Shown: positions 34,833-44,834 of the stretch, in pieces
Numbering within the stretch: position 1 is the first letter of the stretch
How the letters are laid out: every line of letters begins with the position of its first letter
Assembly: GCF_023015965.1 (NCBI RefSeq)
Contig: NZ_JALKAN010000001.1
Coordinates: forward strand, 1,696,160 to 1,760,159
Reading direction: 5' to 3'
DNA from: Allomuricauda sp. F6463D
Lineage (GTDB): Bacteria > Bacteroidota > Bacteroidia > Flavobacteriales > Flavobacteriaceae
DNA length: 64,000 nucleotides
Notes under the pieces: model-generated
What the model saw: the letters and a program-made list of their open reading frames with translations, nothing else
Told to the model about the DNA's origin: nothing
Databases searched by the model: none
Position numbers and translations under genes: made by a program

Positions 34833-35687
34833 TCATAGACTCTCAACAGAAAGAGTTCCCGCAGAGCGATCAATAATAATTTTGAAGCTTTTATTCAAGC
34901 TACGATCAACGTATGAATCCACCACCAGAAAACCTTCATTCTCTTTAAAAATCAGATAGTCATCTTCATCATCATTGATCTTATTCTCCGTGGGCCAGAC
35001 TCGGACATGGCGACCGGAAAGCGGTTCTAACTTAACTCCATTGGGATTGCCGCCACTGATACCAACAACCGGCTTGCTAGTGAGGTTGATTGGAGCGATC
35101 AAGGGGACTTCCGTAACCTGATAAACAAAGTCATATCTCTTATTGTTTTCAAGCTTTGCCAGCTCGTAACTGGTAAAATCGGTTCCAATACTATCGGTAT
35201 GGGATTGCATAATAAAACGGCTTCGACCTTTAGAGAGGATGTACTCAGTTTCAGTCTTCAGCATTTTCCGAAATCGGTCATAGTCATCGTCATTACCAGT
35301 TTTCCAGTCACCATTGTCGTATACTAGGTCATGATTGCTGGCAGTCACATAAACTGGCACTGGTGAATTATTCATCACATACTTAATCACATTAAACTGA
35401 TCTATCCCGGCACTAATGGTTAACTCACCCACTATGATAACGAAATCAATATCGGCATCTTCCACCGCCTTGTTTATGGACGCCATAATGCTTGTCTGAG
35501 CCTTTTCGGGAGTTTTAACATAAGTATTTCCGAATACCATGAAGGTATTTCTAGGAGCGGAATTAGGAAAAATTATCGAACTAGTCACTTCAGAAACATT
35601 AGTGTTTGATGATGCTATTTGACCAATGAAAATTACCATCATAAAAACAAACAACAACCATATCAATTTTATACCTTTTCTCATCAT
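34833..35687 (-). CDS. Metallophosphoesterase-like protein with degenerate metal sites
   Basis: The 284-residue exported protein (signal segment LIWLLFVFMMVIFIGQ) has the order of calcineurin-like phosphoesterase motifs, but with key residues changed. FMVFGNTYV stands where D-x-H is expected, DFVIIVGELT for the G-D-x-x, and VYVTASNHDLVYD for G-N-H-D. The retained N-H-D keeps part of the site, but the first metal ligands are lost, so catalysis is doubtful. It overlaps the esterase gene upstream by 4 bp and is the last gene of the minus-strand cluster. A binding or structural role is possible. No close named family was recognised. Confidence 0.65.
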   Translation of the reverse strand: MMRKGIKLIWLLFVFMMVIFIGQIASSNTNVSEVTSSIIFPNSAPRNTFMVFGNTYVKTPEKAQTSIMASINKAVEDADIDFVIIVGELTISAGIDQFNVIKYVMNNSPVPVYVTASNHDLVYDNGDWKTGNDDDYDRFRKMLKTETEYILSKGRSRFIMQSHTDSIGTDFTSYELAKLENNKRYDFVYQVTEVPLIAPINLTSKPVVGISGGNPNGVKLEPLSGRHVRVWPTENKINDDEDDYLIFKENEGFLVVDSYVDRSLNKSFKIIIDRSAGTLSVESL

Positions 35688-36952
35688 TTATTCTTTAATT
35701 CCACCAAAACTGAAGAAAAAATAAAACTCCGTGAGTCTTGTATGTTCACATAATAAGTGAGCGCTTCTTTGGGAAGTGTAGCATGTATTTCATTTTTTGA
35801 AATGTCCACTATCGCAGGCATACTCAACCAAGGGCCTGGACTTGAATGAATTGATTCGGGATCAAGTTTGCGGTAGGTCAACGCTTCGGTGATGTAATAA
35901 ATTGTTGCTTTCAGAATAGCTGCTTTAGACTCATAAGCAAGAACAACATTTCTTCGCGATGGTTGTTTGATAATACGACCTAATCCCGGTTCTTTCCCCT
36001 TTAATATATAATCCGCAAAAGCATATATTTCTGGTACTTCACTAGGCTCCCAACCTGGTTTATGTCCGTGTTTCATACCAGGGTGAATTGTGAGATAGGC
36101 ATGATCGCTTGTAGTTTTATATGAATCAGATGTTATATTAATAGAAAAGTGCCCATCACTATCACCATTGACCCAAAGTGTCGGTACAGAACCTGTAGAA
36201 AACTGTTGTGATGGATCCCAAAATTTCTTTTTCTCAATGAATTCTGGAGGTTTATTCCCATGCTCTCCAAAATGTCCCAATGATTCATTGAGATATCCTG
36301 CACCATAAACAGGCACGGCACACTTTAGCCTTGAGTCGAGTCCAGACATCAGACTACTTAATACACCACCCCATGAAATCCCTGTAATACCAATACGATC
36401 AGCATCAACTTCAGCTAATGATTCCAGGAGTGAATGCCCTATCATGATATCAGAAACAGCATGATACATCCATTGTTCTTCTATTGGCAAATCGACATCA
36501 TCAAATCGTCCAACACGTGAAGGCCCACTGTAATCGTGAGTCAATTTTCCGTTTCCACTAGAATCAGGCATGTGTCCTTCCAAACTCATTGAAATTGCCG
36601 CATAACCGCGATCGTTCCATATTTTTACCCACTCATGAAAAGCCTTACCTCCTCCTCCGTGCACCAATACCATTGCTGGTACTGGTTTGTCACTTATTGG
36701 AATGCCCAAATAGGCAAAAGCTCTTGTGGATTTTCCTTTGTATGGAAGGGTTTCATAAAATAGTGCTTTGATATCCCCTTGATCTTTGGTTGGTTCCCAA
36801 AAAACCTCAGGAACTTGATAAACCTTGCTGTCCAGTAATTCTCTTAATGGTTTCGTGTTGGTTTGAGCTCGAACCATTACAGCTGCAAAAACAATTGCAA
36901 CAAATAGTATGAACTTTTGATGTATAAGTGCTTTTTTATAATTCATAATCAT
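35684..36952 (-). CDS. Alpha/beta hydrolase, acetylxylan-esterase-like
   Basis: The 422-residue exported enzyme (signal FILFVAIVFAAVMVRAQ) has a dienelactone hydrolase/acetyl-xylan esterase fold. The oxyanion strand is PAMVLVHGGGGKAFHEWV, the nucleophile elbow is GITGISWGGV, the acid lies near TLWVNGDSDGHF, and the His is in GMKHGHKPGW. C-terminal residues from about 335 form an extra domain (AILKATIYYITEALTYRKL). Natural fucoidans carry acetyl groups, so removal of acetyl esters before fucosidase action fits. It lies 15 bp after the GH29 gene and overlaps the phosphoesterase-like gene. The exact ester is unknown. Confidence 0.8.
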   Translation of the reverse strand: MIMNYKKALIHQKFILFVAIVFAAVMVRAQTNTKPLRELLDSKVYQVPEVFWEPTKDQGDIKALFYETLPYKGKSTRAFAYLGIPISDKPVPAMVLVHGGGGKAFHEWVKIWNDRGYAAISMSLEGHMPDSSGNGKLTHDYSGPSRVGRFDDVDLPIEEQWMYHAVSDIMIGHSLLESLAEVDADRIGITGISWGGVLSSLMSGLDSRLKCAVPVYGAGYLNESLGHFGEHGNKPPEFIEKKKFWDPSQQFSTGSVPTLWVNGDSDGHFSINITSDSYKTTSDHAYLTIHPGMKHGHKPGWEPSEVPEIYAFADYILKGKEPGLGRIIKQPSRRNVVLAYESKAAILKATIYYITEALTYRKLDPESIHSSPGPWLSMPAIVDISKNEIHATLPKEALTYYVNIQDSRSFIFSSVLVELKNK

Positions 36953-36967
36953 ATAAATATATAACGG

Positions 36968-38800
36968 CTATTTTACAGGTACAAGCTTTAATCCTTTGAA
37001 GTTAAATCGACTTGACATGCCAATTAAGGCTTTAGGATAAGCGGATATTGTGACATTCTCATTCTGATTAATTTGAATAGTTCCATGACTTTTCAGTGTC
37101 ATTTCCCCAATATTTCCTTTAGGAGCTATATCCAAGGTGTCAGACGGTGTTCGCAACTCAAAAACATAATCATTATTTCCGTTATCCTCACTCATGACGT
37201 TATAAACTCCTGGCTTAGTTATGTTAACAGTCCAAATCAAACCTTGTTTGTTATTCTCTCCCCATCTATGCGTTACCTGTTCTTCATAATCATAACTTAT
37301 CCTTCTAATTGCAAATTCACATTTTGCCACAGGAAGGTTAATTGTACCGTCGGCTTCTTGTTGGATGATTTCATTGATTACTTTAGCCGCCTCGTCTTCA
37401 ATTTCCAATACAACCACAGTTACTCTAGGTTGCTTAAGCGCTTCTGGGACAGTTACACTTAAAAGTTCTCCTTCCTGAACAAATTCTAATGATTGCATTG
37501 TTTGATCAGCCAAACAATATGCTTTGTTAACCTTAGATAAAAGGCCGTTAAGTACTACCTGATTATCAACTAAATCTTTAATATGAAGATATATTTTACC
37601 AGGTTTACTTGTAATGGCATATGGAGGGAATTTCAACGGGCTAGGATCAGCGCCATAAATAGCTTCTCCGTTTACTTTGAGCCAGTCGCCTATGGCTGTT
37701 ATGCTATTTACTTGTGATTGCGGTATGGTGCCATCGGGACGTGGTGCAACATTCAATAAATAAACGCCTCCATTACCTACAATGCGGCAGAGACTATAAA
37801 TGAAATCACTGTATTCATCTGAACGGTCGTTTTCGCCACCATAAGAAGTGTAGCCCCAGCCACGTTGAGTAACGGATTCGTGTGTCTGCCATGGCACCTT
37901 TAAATCAGACAACCAAGTAGCCTTACTTACACTTGGCGTTTTACCATTATCTATAGACACATCAAAATGTCCAAAACCTTGTCCTAATCTTGAATTAACC
38001 AATGCTCCTGGTTGGTTGTCTTTTACTATATCCATCATTAATTGGCACTTCTCATCATCCATTTGAATGGGGGTATCAAACCATACCATAAAAATGTCTC
38101 CATAATTAGTGGTTAATTCTTTCACTTGCTCAACAGCTTTTTCGTTGAAATATGCATCAAATTTATCCTGAGGTTTAATTCTACTGCCAAAGTCCCAGCT
38201 ATTACCTGCTCCGCCTTCTTCATGCCAATCCTGGCTTTGTGAATAATAAAATCCCAATTTCATGTTCCGTTCTGCACATTCTTCAGATAACTCCTTTAGA
38301 ATATCTCTATCAAAACCAGCAAAATCAACCAAATTATATGGGTTTTTGGAATCATACATGGCAAATCCATCGTGATGCTTGGCAGTAAGAACAATGAATT
38401 TCATACCTGCGTTTTCGGCAATATCGACCCAATCCGAAGCTTTAAATTTTTCGGGTCTAAATAAACTAGCAGCATACTGTTCGTATTCATCAACCGGAAT
38501 TTTAGCGTTGTGCATAATCCATTCTGCCGAAACTTCTTTTCCTTTCCAGACCCCTTCAAGCTGCGCATAAGGTCCCCAATGAACAAACATTCCAAATTTG
38601 TCTTCATATAACTTTTCCATGTTCGCTCTTATTTCAGGCGTGTAAGCAGAAACTTCCGTTTTTCCAAAATCCACTTTGCCCCCTGTTTCGGTCACATAAT
38701 CGATTTGGTTAACTTTACTTTTATTGCTCCTGCAACTCGAAAGACTTAGGCAATTACCGATAATTACCAGAATTGTAATCCTTTTAAATAGATTCATCAT
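36968..38800 (-). CDS. GH29 alpha-L-fucosidase, lipoprotein
   Basis: The 610-residue enzyme has an SPII signal (NCLSLSSC, Cys about 23). The catalytic barrel shows DKFGMFVHWGPYAQLEGVW, KFIVLTAKHHDGFAMYDS and MVWFDTP with the nucleophile D242, then GVYLLNVAPRPDGTIP. A C-terminal beta domain (about 480-605, IWTVNITKPGVYNV) resembles the accessory domain of the other GH29 proteins of the locus. The WFDTP variant occurs here and in the enzyme at 53001, while the other two have WFDG, which suggests two sub-groups with different linkage use. The gene heads the esterase pair and is 99 bp after the GH141-like gene. Confidence 0.95.
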   Translation of the reverse strand: MMNLFKRITILVIIGNCLSLSSCRSNKSKVNQIDYVTETGGKVDFGKTEVSAYTPEIRANMEKLYEDKFGMFVHWGPYAQLEGVWKGKEVSAEWIMHNAKIPVDEYEQYAASLFRPEKFKASDWVDIAENAGMKFIVLTAKHHDGFAMYDSKNPYNLVDFAGFDRDILKELSEECAERNMKLGFYYSQSQDWHEEGGAGNSWDFGSRIKPQDKFDAYFNEKAVEQVKELTTNYGDIFMVWFDTPIQMDDEKCQLMMDIVKDNQPGALVNSRLGQGFGHFDVSIDNGKTPSVSKATWLSDLKVPWQTHESVTQRGWGYTSYGGENDRSDEYSDFIYSLCRIVGNGGVYLLNVAPRPDGTIPQSQVNSITAIGDWLKVNGEAIYGADPSPLKFPPYAITSKPGKIYLHIKDLVDNQVVLNGLLSKVNKAYCLADQTMQSLEFVQEGELLSVTVPEALKQPRVTVVVLEIEDEAAKVINEIIQQEADGTINLPVAKCEFAIRRISYDYEEQVTHRWGENNKQGLIWTVNITKPGVYNVMSEDNGNNDYVFELRTPSDTLDIAPKGNIGEMTLKSHGTIQINQNENVTISAYPKALIGMSSRFNFKGLKLVPVK

Positions 38801-38899
38801 ATTTTATTATTTCTATGTAGAAAACAAACAATAATTAGTAGTCCAATCTTATTCTTCATCCGGTTAATAGGCGCTTAATAGTAGCCTTAACATGGAATC

Positions 38900-41086
38900 C
38901 TACGGAATGTCTCTCAACCCTATCTTGGACATATCGATTGGGACAAAACCCAGTTTTAGAGCCGGTGATTCTGGTTTTAATCTAAAATCACCATTCCCTG
39001 GATCGACAAATAATGGGTCGGTGGCCAAACTATGCATATCAATGCCATCCTTCTGAGCTTTCTTGAGTACTTGTTCGCCCACAATAGGATTTTCGGCGCA
39101 ATAATAAATGTTGTAATCCGTATCCGCTTCCTTTGCCCATGCCGGTAGATGCCCGCCAGCAACCCCCTGATCATAGAAATCGACATTTCCTTTTGTATGA
39201 TAGAGTATATTTCGCTGAATGGCTCCCCCTGTGAGGGGGCCTGTACGGAGTTTAAGGTAAGAGGGTGGGCGTGTTTCACCATTGTGTTGCGGTGCTATCA
39301 TATCGACGATAATAGTGTTATCTGCATGATTGTTATGCTTTAAATGGATACCATGTGACACACATTTATAAAGCACATTTCCGGTTATGCGCGTTCCTCT
39401 CTGCAGACCATCTGTACGAATAGGGCTTTGCATAACAATCGACTGTAGCATGTGGTGTATATAATTGTGGCTTATATGATTTCCTGTACCCGCACCTCTA
39501 AGATAGATACCATTGCCATCGCCCAATAACTCTACGGCATGGTGAATTTCATTGTATTCGATGAGGTTGTCATATGCAAAATGAAGCGACTCGTCACTCT
39601 CTATGCTATTTTCGAAAGGATTGGACAAATCCAGTTCTTTGTATTCGCTCCTAGTTTTGAAGCTATCTAAAAGTCCGGAAATGATGATACCCGAGTAAGG
39701 TGTATTGTGAATTAGATTATTGGCGATGCGGTTCTCTCCACTTTGCCAAAGAAATATAGCCGGAGAATGCCAATAGATTTCACCAACATTTTGTATGTGG
39801 TTATTATATACAAGGTTGTACTTATTAACATCTTTTGCTCCTGGCCCATATCCACAAAGAAGAACACCCGTTCCTCCAATATGCTCTATATGGTTATTTT
39901 TAATGGTAATTTTCTGGCCATATAAGTCTGATCGTATCGCAGTTCCCCCACTCTGAAGAAAGTGACATTGCTCTACTATGCAATTTTCCGCAGCGCGAAA
40001 TCTGATCAAGGCATTGGCCTTGTCGTACATTTCCCAATCGTGCTGAAGACCTTTGTCATCTTCAGTATATGAATAACGTTCACCATGCATAAAGGTCAAA
40101 CCCTTAAAGCTCAAATTACGAACAGGTGTATCAGCAACACCTACTTCATTAACCTGTCCCTCTACAAGGATGTACTCTTTTAACAAGGGAGCCACAATTT
40201 CTCGAGGCTGCTTTCCATTTCTTGCCCAGAGATAGAGTTTTCCTTCTTTACTATTCAAAACCCACTCACCTGGCTCATCAAGTGCCTCCATCACATTTTC
40301 GACCCAAGCAGACTCTTTTCCTCGGATTAAATGAAGTTCTTTCATCAAATAGGTGGCAGTGAAAGCCGTGGTGGCAATCTTAGCCTTTTCATCCACCGAT
40401 TCCAGCGGGAGTATATTCATAACCCAGCCTTGATAAGGACGTACAACAATCTCAACATCCTCTAAATTTGACCAATTCTTAAGGGTTCCTTCTGGAAAAT
40501 GTAGCATATCCCTGTCAGTAGAATCGGACAATATTACAGATGGTTCGGTAGGTATGAACCCCTTTGATCTTGCCCTTGGCAATCGTCCATCAGTGTCATA
40601 TAAGGTATAAAAACGCCATGGTATATCTCTCCCTTTTGGTACATCTGCAACCCAAATATTTCCGACGGCAGCTTTTGGGAGTGCCGTATTTTCACTATCC
40701 AGTTTTTTCCAACTCTTGATAGGTACGTCCGAAGTAAACACCGGTTTTTCATCTGGATAAGCTTGATAGATTATCATAGATTCTCCTTCTCCAGAGTCTT
40801 CCAAACCAAACACTACGGTTTCATCCAAATTATACTTCCCGCCCCGAAGCCACACATTGATATCTCCCTTTGTTGAAGACTTGATTTTTCGAACATGATT
40901 CTTTGCGGCATTAAGAGTGGCCAAGGGTAATTCCTTTGTGCCCGGATTGGCATCATTTCCCTGTGGCGACACATAGATATTGGTCTTGTTATTTTTCTCA
41001 TTATTGCAAGCAGAAAAACTAATTACAATAACTGTAAGAAATAATAAAATAAAGTTCTTATCGGTTTTTATTTTGTTGTGTCCCAT
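38900..41086 (-). CDS. Right-handed beta-helix enzyme, GH141-like, lipoprotein
   Basis: The 728-residue protein has an SPII signal (VIVISFSAC, Cys about 27) and the opening NIYVSPQGNDANPGTKELPLATLN typical of GH141 and related helix families. An N-terminal non-helix insertion (about 85-270) is followed by a parallel beta-helix (about 310-650) with coils such as ENCIVEQCHFLQSGG, TIKNNHIEHIGGTGVLLCGYGPGA and NRIANNLIHNTPYSG. GH141 includes an alpha-L-fucosidase acting on pectin and a xylanase, and the family is abundant in fucoidan-degrading bacteria. The substrate here is inferred from the locus. A paralogue is at 44835. Confidence 0.8.
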   Translation of the reverse strand: MGHNKIKTDKNFILLFLTVIVISFSACNNEKNNKTNIYVSPQGNDANPGTKELPLATLNAAKNHVRKIKSSTKGDINVWLRGGKYNLDETVVFGLEDSGEGESMIIYQAYPDEKPVFTSDVPIKSWKKLDSENTALPKAAVGNIWVADVPKGRDIPWRFYTLYDTDGRLPRARSKGFIPTEPSVILSDSTDRDMLHFPEGTLKNWSNLEDVEIVVRPYQGWVMNILPLESVDEKAKIATTAFTATYLMKELHLIRGKESAWVENVMEALDEPGEWVLNSKEGKLYLWARNGKQPREIVAPLLKEYILVEGQVNEVGVADTPVRNLSFKGLTFMHGERYSYTEDDKGLQHDWEMYDKANALIRFRAAENCIVEQCHFLQSGGTAIRSDLYGQKITIKNNHIEHIGGTGVLLCGYGPGAKDVNKYNLVYNNHIQNVGEIYWHSPAIFLWQSGENRIANNLIHNTPYSGIIISGLLDSFKTRSEYKELDLSNPFENSIESDESLHFAYDNLIEYNEIHHAVELLGDGNGIYLRGAGTGNHISHNYIHHMLQSIVMQSPIRTDGLQRGTRITGNVLYKCVSHGIHLKHNNHADNTIIVDMIAPQHNGETRPPSYLKLRTGPLTGGAIQRNILYHTKGNVDFYDQGVAGGHLPAWAKEADTDYNIYYCAENPIVGEQVLKKAQKDGIDMHSLATDPLFVDPGNGDFRLKPESPALKLGFVPIDMSKIGLRDIP

Positions 41087-41258
41087 TGTTGATTGTAATT
41101 TGGTTTAAATGAAAAATCCTCCAAAAAGCGTTTTTCGGAATGGTCATATAGGTGATGGAATATTTTCCAAGATTTTATTAATTTATATTTTAATGGTTCT
41201 TTTTCTTTATTAAAACACTTCAAATATTAGGATTGACTTCCGAAATTCATTCTGAATA

Positions 41259-42863
41259 TCATTCCCGTCGCAACAACCAATTAACGGCGTTTCGCAGCAA
41301 TCGTTGGTACATGGGGTGAAATAAGGCTTCTCGTGTGTGGCCGGGTGCAAGGTGACAAAGTCGTCCACTGCCAGGCTCATAATACCAACCAGCAGCGGCA
41401 GGCTCGGCACCATCCGCTCTACTTTGTAAAAGTAAGTTTACCTTGTCCTTGTCGTAGGGTGGTGTGTGCTGCTCATCGGCGATTGAAAAATCTTCAACAC
41501 CCTGGGTAATGGGATGCTCGTAATCTACCACTTCAACACGAAACCGCTCCAGTGGACCGTGCCCGACATAGTGTCCTCCCACCAAATCAAGATAGGCACC
41601 ATCCTTTGGGTACATACCCATTGAATTGTGAAGGTTCAAAAATGCACCCCCATTTTTTACGAAGTTTACGATTGCTGATTCCTGCTCTGGTGTCATCCAG
41701 ATATAATTCGAATCTTTATCAGCGTTAGGCCGTAGGAGCCCATCACGATAAATCACCAGTAAATCAATGTTACTCAAGTTCTCTTCGGTCAGAGCACGAA
41801 CATCCACAGTAAAGTGAGGTGTGACACCGGTTTGTTCAAAAACGAGACGAAGACCTGGAGGGCTGTAGCCGGGTTCATGTGGTTGATCGGCATACAACAC
41901 TAAAGCTTGCGGATTTTCCTTGGAAGGTTTTGGATCTTGCCCATTGAAAGGGGCATTGGGAACGGTCATTTCATCATAAACATGTTCTAGGTCTTCACGC
42001 TTCGGAGCATCATAAGGATTCCAAACAACGTAATCTGGCTGAATACGGACTTCACGCTGCAGGTAGTGAGATTCAAAATCCGTTATCAATTCCCTGGGTC
42101 TTCCCTGCGAAATCACATAGCCAATTTGCCGACGTAATTCAACCAAATACCGCCGTTCAAAATCTATGACGTTATCACCTACCCATGAACCGTATCCGGG
42201 AATAACATGTTTGGCATTTAGGGACTCGAGATGTTCCAATGCGGTAATCCAATGTGCCGTATTAGATGTAGTCAAATCCGTATAAGGTCCATTCACCACC
42301 AAGGGCCCGGTAAATAGTACACTTTGATTGGGCAAATAAACAGCTGCTCCGTAAGGTCCAACAATTCCATCCAGTGGCATAAATTTAATGGAATTGCTAT
42401 TGTCACCAATTTCACTTGGTGTAGACATTCCTCGAATAAATTCTTCTCGGATAGTTTTAGTTGCTACAAGTGCGTTCCGAATCGAATGGCTTGTCAAAAC
42501 CTGTTTCACTCCATGATCGATTAAGGATTTCACCGTCTTTTCATCTCCATCCTGAAATTTAGTGAGTACTAATGTATTGGGTGTAGTGCCAGAAATCCGC
42601 TCTACTTCTTTTAAAAACATCTGAGGTTCCAAGCCCCTCGGGAGATCCACCAGCATACATTCATTTGATATGGCAATCCATCCACAGTTTGCATTTTTAT
42701 ACTTGTGAGCAAATCCGGTGGCATAAACCCCTGGCACAAATTCCTTTACATGGGGAAGAACATGCGGCTCTCTACCAGCACCATGGTCATGGTCTTGTGC
42801 CACCCCATACTTAGGAGCTAACAGCATGCAAATCATTGTTAATAGTAGCACTCTATTTTTCAT
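41259..42863 (-). CDS. Fusion of degenerate metallo-beta-lactamase-like and ThuA-like domains
   Basis: The 534-residue exported protein (signal VLLLTMICMLLAPKYGVAQ) has an N-terminal domain (about 35-260) with the order of a metallo-beta-lactamase fold: FVPGVYATGFAHKYKNANCGWIAISNECMLVDLP, GAAVYLPNQSVLFTGPLVV and HVIPGYGSWVG. The HxHxDH zinc site is replaced by LTKFQDGDE and the later Asp by Pro, so it is probably inactive as a hydrolase. The C-terminal domain (about 315-534) is ThuA-like, a class I glutamine amidotransferase-type fold used in sugar 3-keto metabolism, with GGAFLNLHNSMGMY and AAAGWYYEPGSGRLCHLAPGHTREAL. Its role in the PUL is unknown; handling of an oxidised or unusual sugar is one idea. 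Confidence 0.75.
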   Translation of the reverse strand: MKNRVLLLTMICMLLAPKYGVAQDHDHGAGREPHVLPHVKEFVPGVYATGFAHKYKNANCGWIAISNECMLVDLPRGLEPQMFLKEVERISGTTPNTLVLTKFQDGDEKTVKSLIDHGVKQVLTSHSIRNALVATKTIREEFIRGMSTPSEIGDNSNSIKFMPLDGIVGPYGAAVYLPNQSVLFTGPLVVNGPYTDLTTSNTAHWITALEHLESLNAKHVIPGYGSWVGDNVIDFERRYLVELRRQIGYVISQGRPRELITDFESHYLQREVRIQPDYVVWNPYDAPKREDLEHVYDEMTVPNAPFNGQDPKPSKENPQALVLYADQPHEPGYSPPGLRLVFEQTGVTPHFTVDVRALTEENLSNIDLLVIYRDGLLRPNADKDSNYIWMTPEQESAIVNFVKNGGAFLNLHNSMGMYPKDGAYLDLVGGHYVGHGPLERFRVEVVDYEHPITQGVEDFSIADEQHTPPYDKDKVNLLLQSRADGAEPAAAGWYYEPGSGRLCHLAPGHTREALFHPMYQRLLRNAVNWLLRRE

Positions 42864-42961
42864 GCAATTATTTTTTTAACTTTAAATTTCATGCTTTTGA
42901 ACATCTGTACTAAGAGACTGTATTGAATTAAGTCAATTATTTTTACAACCCTCACTAGCAC

Positions 42962-44827
42962 CTACTTAACGGGTAGTAGTTGTACTGCACGGATTCTTGG
43001 ATTTGTATCAACAAAATCAGAAGCAACTTCTAGTGTCAGGGTTTGCATACCAGCGGCCCCAATCTCTACAGTTCCGAGAATGGAAATTGAATTCTTCAAC
43101 TTATCCGACTGTCTGGGATCATCTAAACGCTCACGTTCTTTCAATTTGTTTTCTACCGACTGTCCGGCAACTGTAACGCGCATTCTACCGTCTGTTTTCC
43201 AATCAGTATTTTTATTGATCATACTCACTATCGCCACTTCGTAGGTTCCTGGTTCAACCAATCTAAAATCCCAACTGAGTGCTTGCCCCACTTGATTAAG
43301 ACCTTGAATCGTCATTCCATATGTCGGTTTGATTCCATCACCACTTTTGGTTATGGTAAATACTCTATGATCCAAAGGACGTAACGGCTTTCCTGGAATA
43401 AATTCTTTATCTCGTATAGTTGATTGGTAACCATCAAGAAGAACTGTTCCGTCTTGCTGTTGCATAAGCTCCTGATTCATTGAAACGGCGCCTTGTATAT
43501 TCAAAGTAATTACCGAAACATTGGGGTCTGGTGCCGATTTTGGAACTTTTATTGTGAGGACGTTTAATCCTGCAATAGCATTAAATTTCGTCTCTGAAGC
43601 TAGTTTTTCGCCACTGATTAGAAGCGATGCGTCCAACACTTTATTATTTAATCCATATAGTTTTAAAGTCCCATTCTTTGGCCAATCAATCACATTTAGA
43701 TAAAGCTTAGTGTTCCCTCCATCCATACGTTGCGTGATGGTACCCCAACCCAAATCATGAGGATGGGGGCCAGCTTTGGTTCCGTATATAGCTTCGCCAT
43801 TTTTTTCAAGCCAATCACCCATTGCTTTTAACCTGACTACGGAAGCATCAGGGATTACACCCTTGTCATCCGGACCAACATTCAGCAAATAATTACCTCC
43901 TTTTCCTGTAATGTCAACTAAATTAGAAAGCAATCTTTTTTCAGATTTCCAATCCTCGTCTTCCGCATTAAAATGCCAGGACTCATTCATTGTCCCAGCA
44001 GCCTCAAAGTCAACACCAATATCTCCTGCAGGTATCATGTTGTCGCCCATAGATAAATAATTGACAATTTTCAAATCGTCATCATCGCCCAACCGGCTGT
44101 TGGAGATTGCTCCATAAGAGTTTAGCATATCCACCATTTCCTGCATACCTAGCAAGCGCTTACGATCTGCATCCCTGAAACCAGCTGAGCCATCAAACCA
44201 AAAGAGTGAAGGTTGATATTTTTCGCATAGTTCTTTTATTTGTCCATACATAAAATTCATGTACTTGGTAATATCGGCATCTGGATTTGGGTTGAAATGA
44301 AATCCGTTTCTATTACTATAACTCGCATCATATTCTGGATGATGCCAGTCGGCAATTGAATAGTAGAAACCCAAACGAATTCCTGCCTCTTTGCAAGCTT
44401 CTGCCAGTTCACCAACGATATCACGTTTGAAAACGGACTGATCCATAACATCCCATTCGGTCAGGTCAGAATCCCATTTACTAAAACCGTCGTGATGCTT
44501 GGTCGTGAAAACAATATATTTTACTCCGCCTTCTTTCGCAATTCGCACCCATTCTTTGGCATCGAAATCAACTGGGTTGAATTCACGAACACCAGCTTCG
44601 TACTTCTCTGTACGAGTCAAATCGCTATCTTTTAATCTCTCTGGTGTTGTAGAGCCAAAATGTATGAACATACCAAACCTTGCTTCACGAAACCAACTCA
44701 TCAGGTCATCATCCGAGAAGTTGGATGGTTGTGTTGTTTGTGCAAATGATATTGATACGACTAGTACGATACTTACAAATAAGCGTATTCTCAGTTTATT
44801 AAATGTCTTTTTCATTTTATTGACCAC
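42962..44827 (-). CDS. GH29 alpha-L-fucosidase, periplasmic
   Basis: The 621-residue enzyme has a cleavable signal peptide (FVSIVLVVSISFAQ), not a lipobox. The barrel shows EARFGMFIHFGSTTPERL, KYIVFTTKHHDGFSKWDS, SLFWFDGSAG with the nucleophile D212, and NYLLNVGPDDKGVIP. A C-terminal beta domain (about 465-620, WDFRLVEPGTYEVAIVSM) matches the accessory domain of its paralogues. It is 7 bp from the GH141-like gene upstream, so the two form a transcriptional pair like the GH29/GH141 pair at 36968-41086. Together they may remove fucose from neighbouring branch types. Confidence 0.95.
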   Translation of the reverse strand: MVNKMKKTFNKLRIRLFVSIVLVVSISFAQTTQPSNFSDDDLMSWFREARFGMFIHFGSTTPERLKDSDLTRTEKYEAGVREFNPVDFDAKEWVRIAKEGGVKYIVFTTKHHDGFSKWDSDLTEWDVMDQSVFKRDIVGELAEACKEAGIRLGFYYSIADWHHPEYDASYSNRNGFHFNPNPDADITKYMNFMYGQIKELCEKYQPSLFWFDGSAGFRDADRKRLLGMQEMVDMLNSYGAISNSRLGDDDDLKIVNYLSMGDNMIPAGDIGVDFEAAGTMNESWHFNAEDEDWKSEKRLLSNLVDITGKGGNYLLNVGPDDKGVIPDASVVRLKAMGDWLEKNGEAIYGTKAGPHPHDLGWGTITQRMDGGNTKLYLNVIDWPKNGTLKLYGLNNKVLDASLLISGEKLASETKFNAIAGLNVLTIKVPKSAPDPNVSVITLNIQGAVSMNQELMQQQDGTVLLDGYQSTIRDKEFIPGKPLRPLDHRVFTITKSGDGIKPTYGMTIQGLNQVGQALSWDFRLVEPGTYEVAIVSMINKNTDWKTDGRMRVTVAGQSVENKLKERERLDDPRQSDKLKNSISILGTVEIGAAGMQTLTLEVASDFVDTNPRIRAVQLLPVK

Positions 44828-44834
44828 CTATTAT

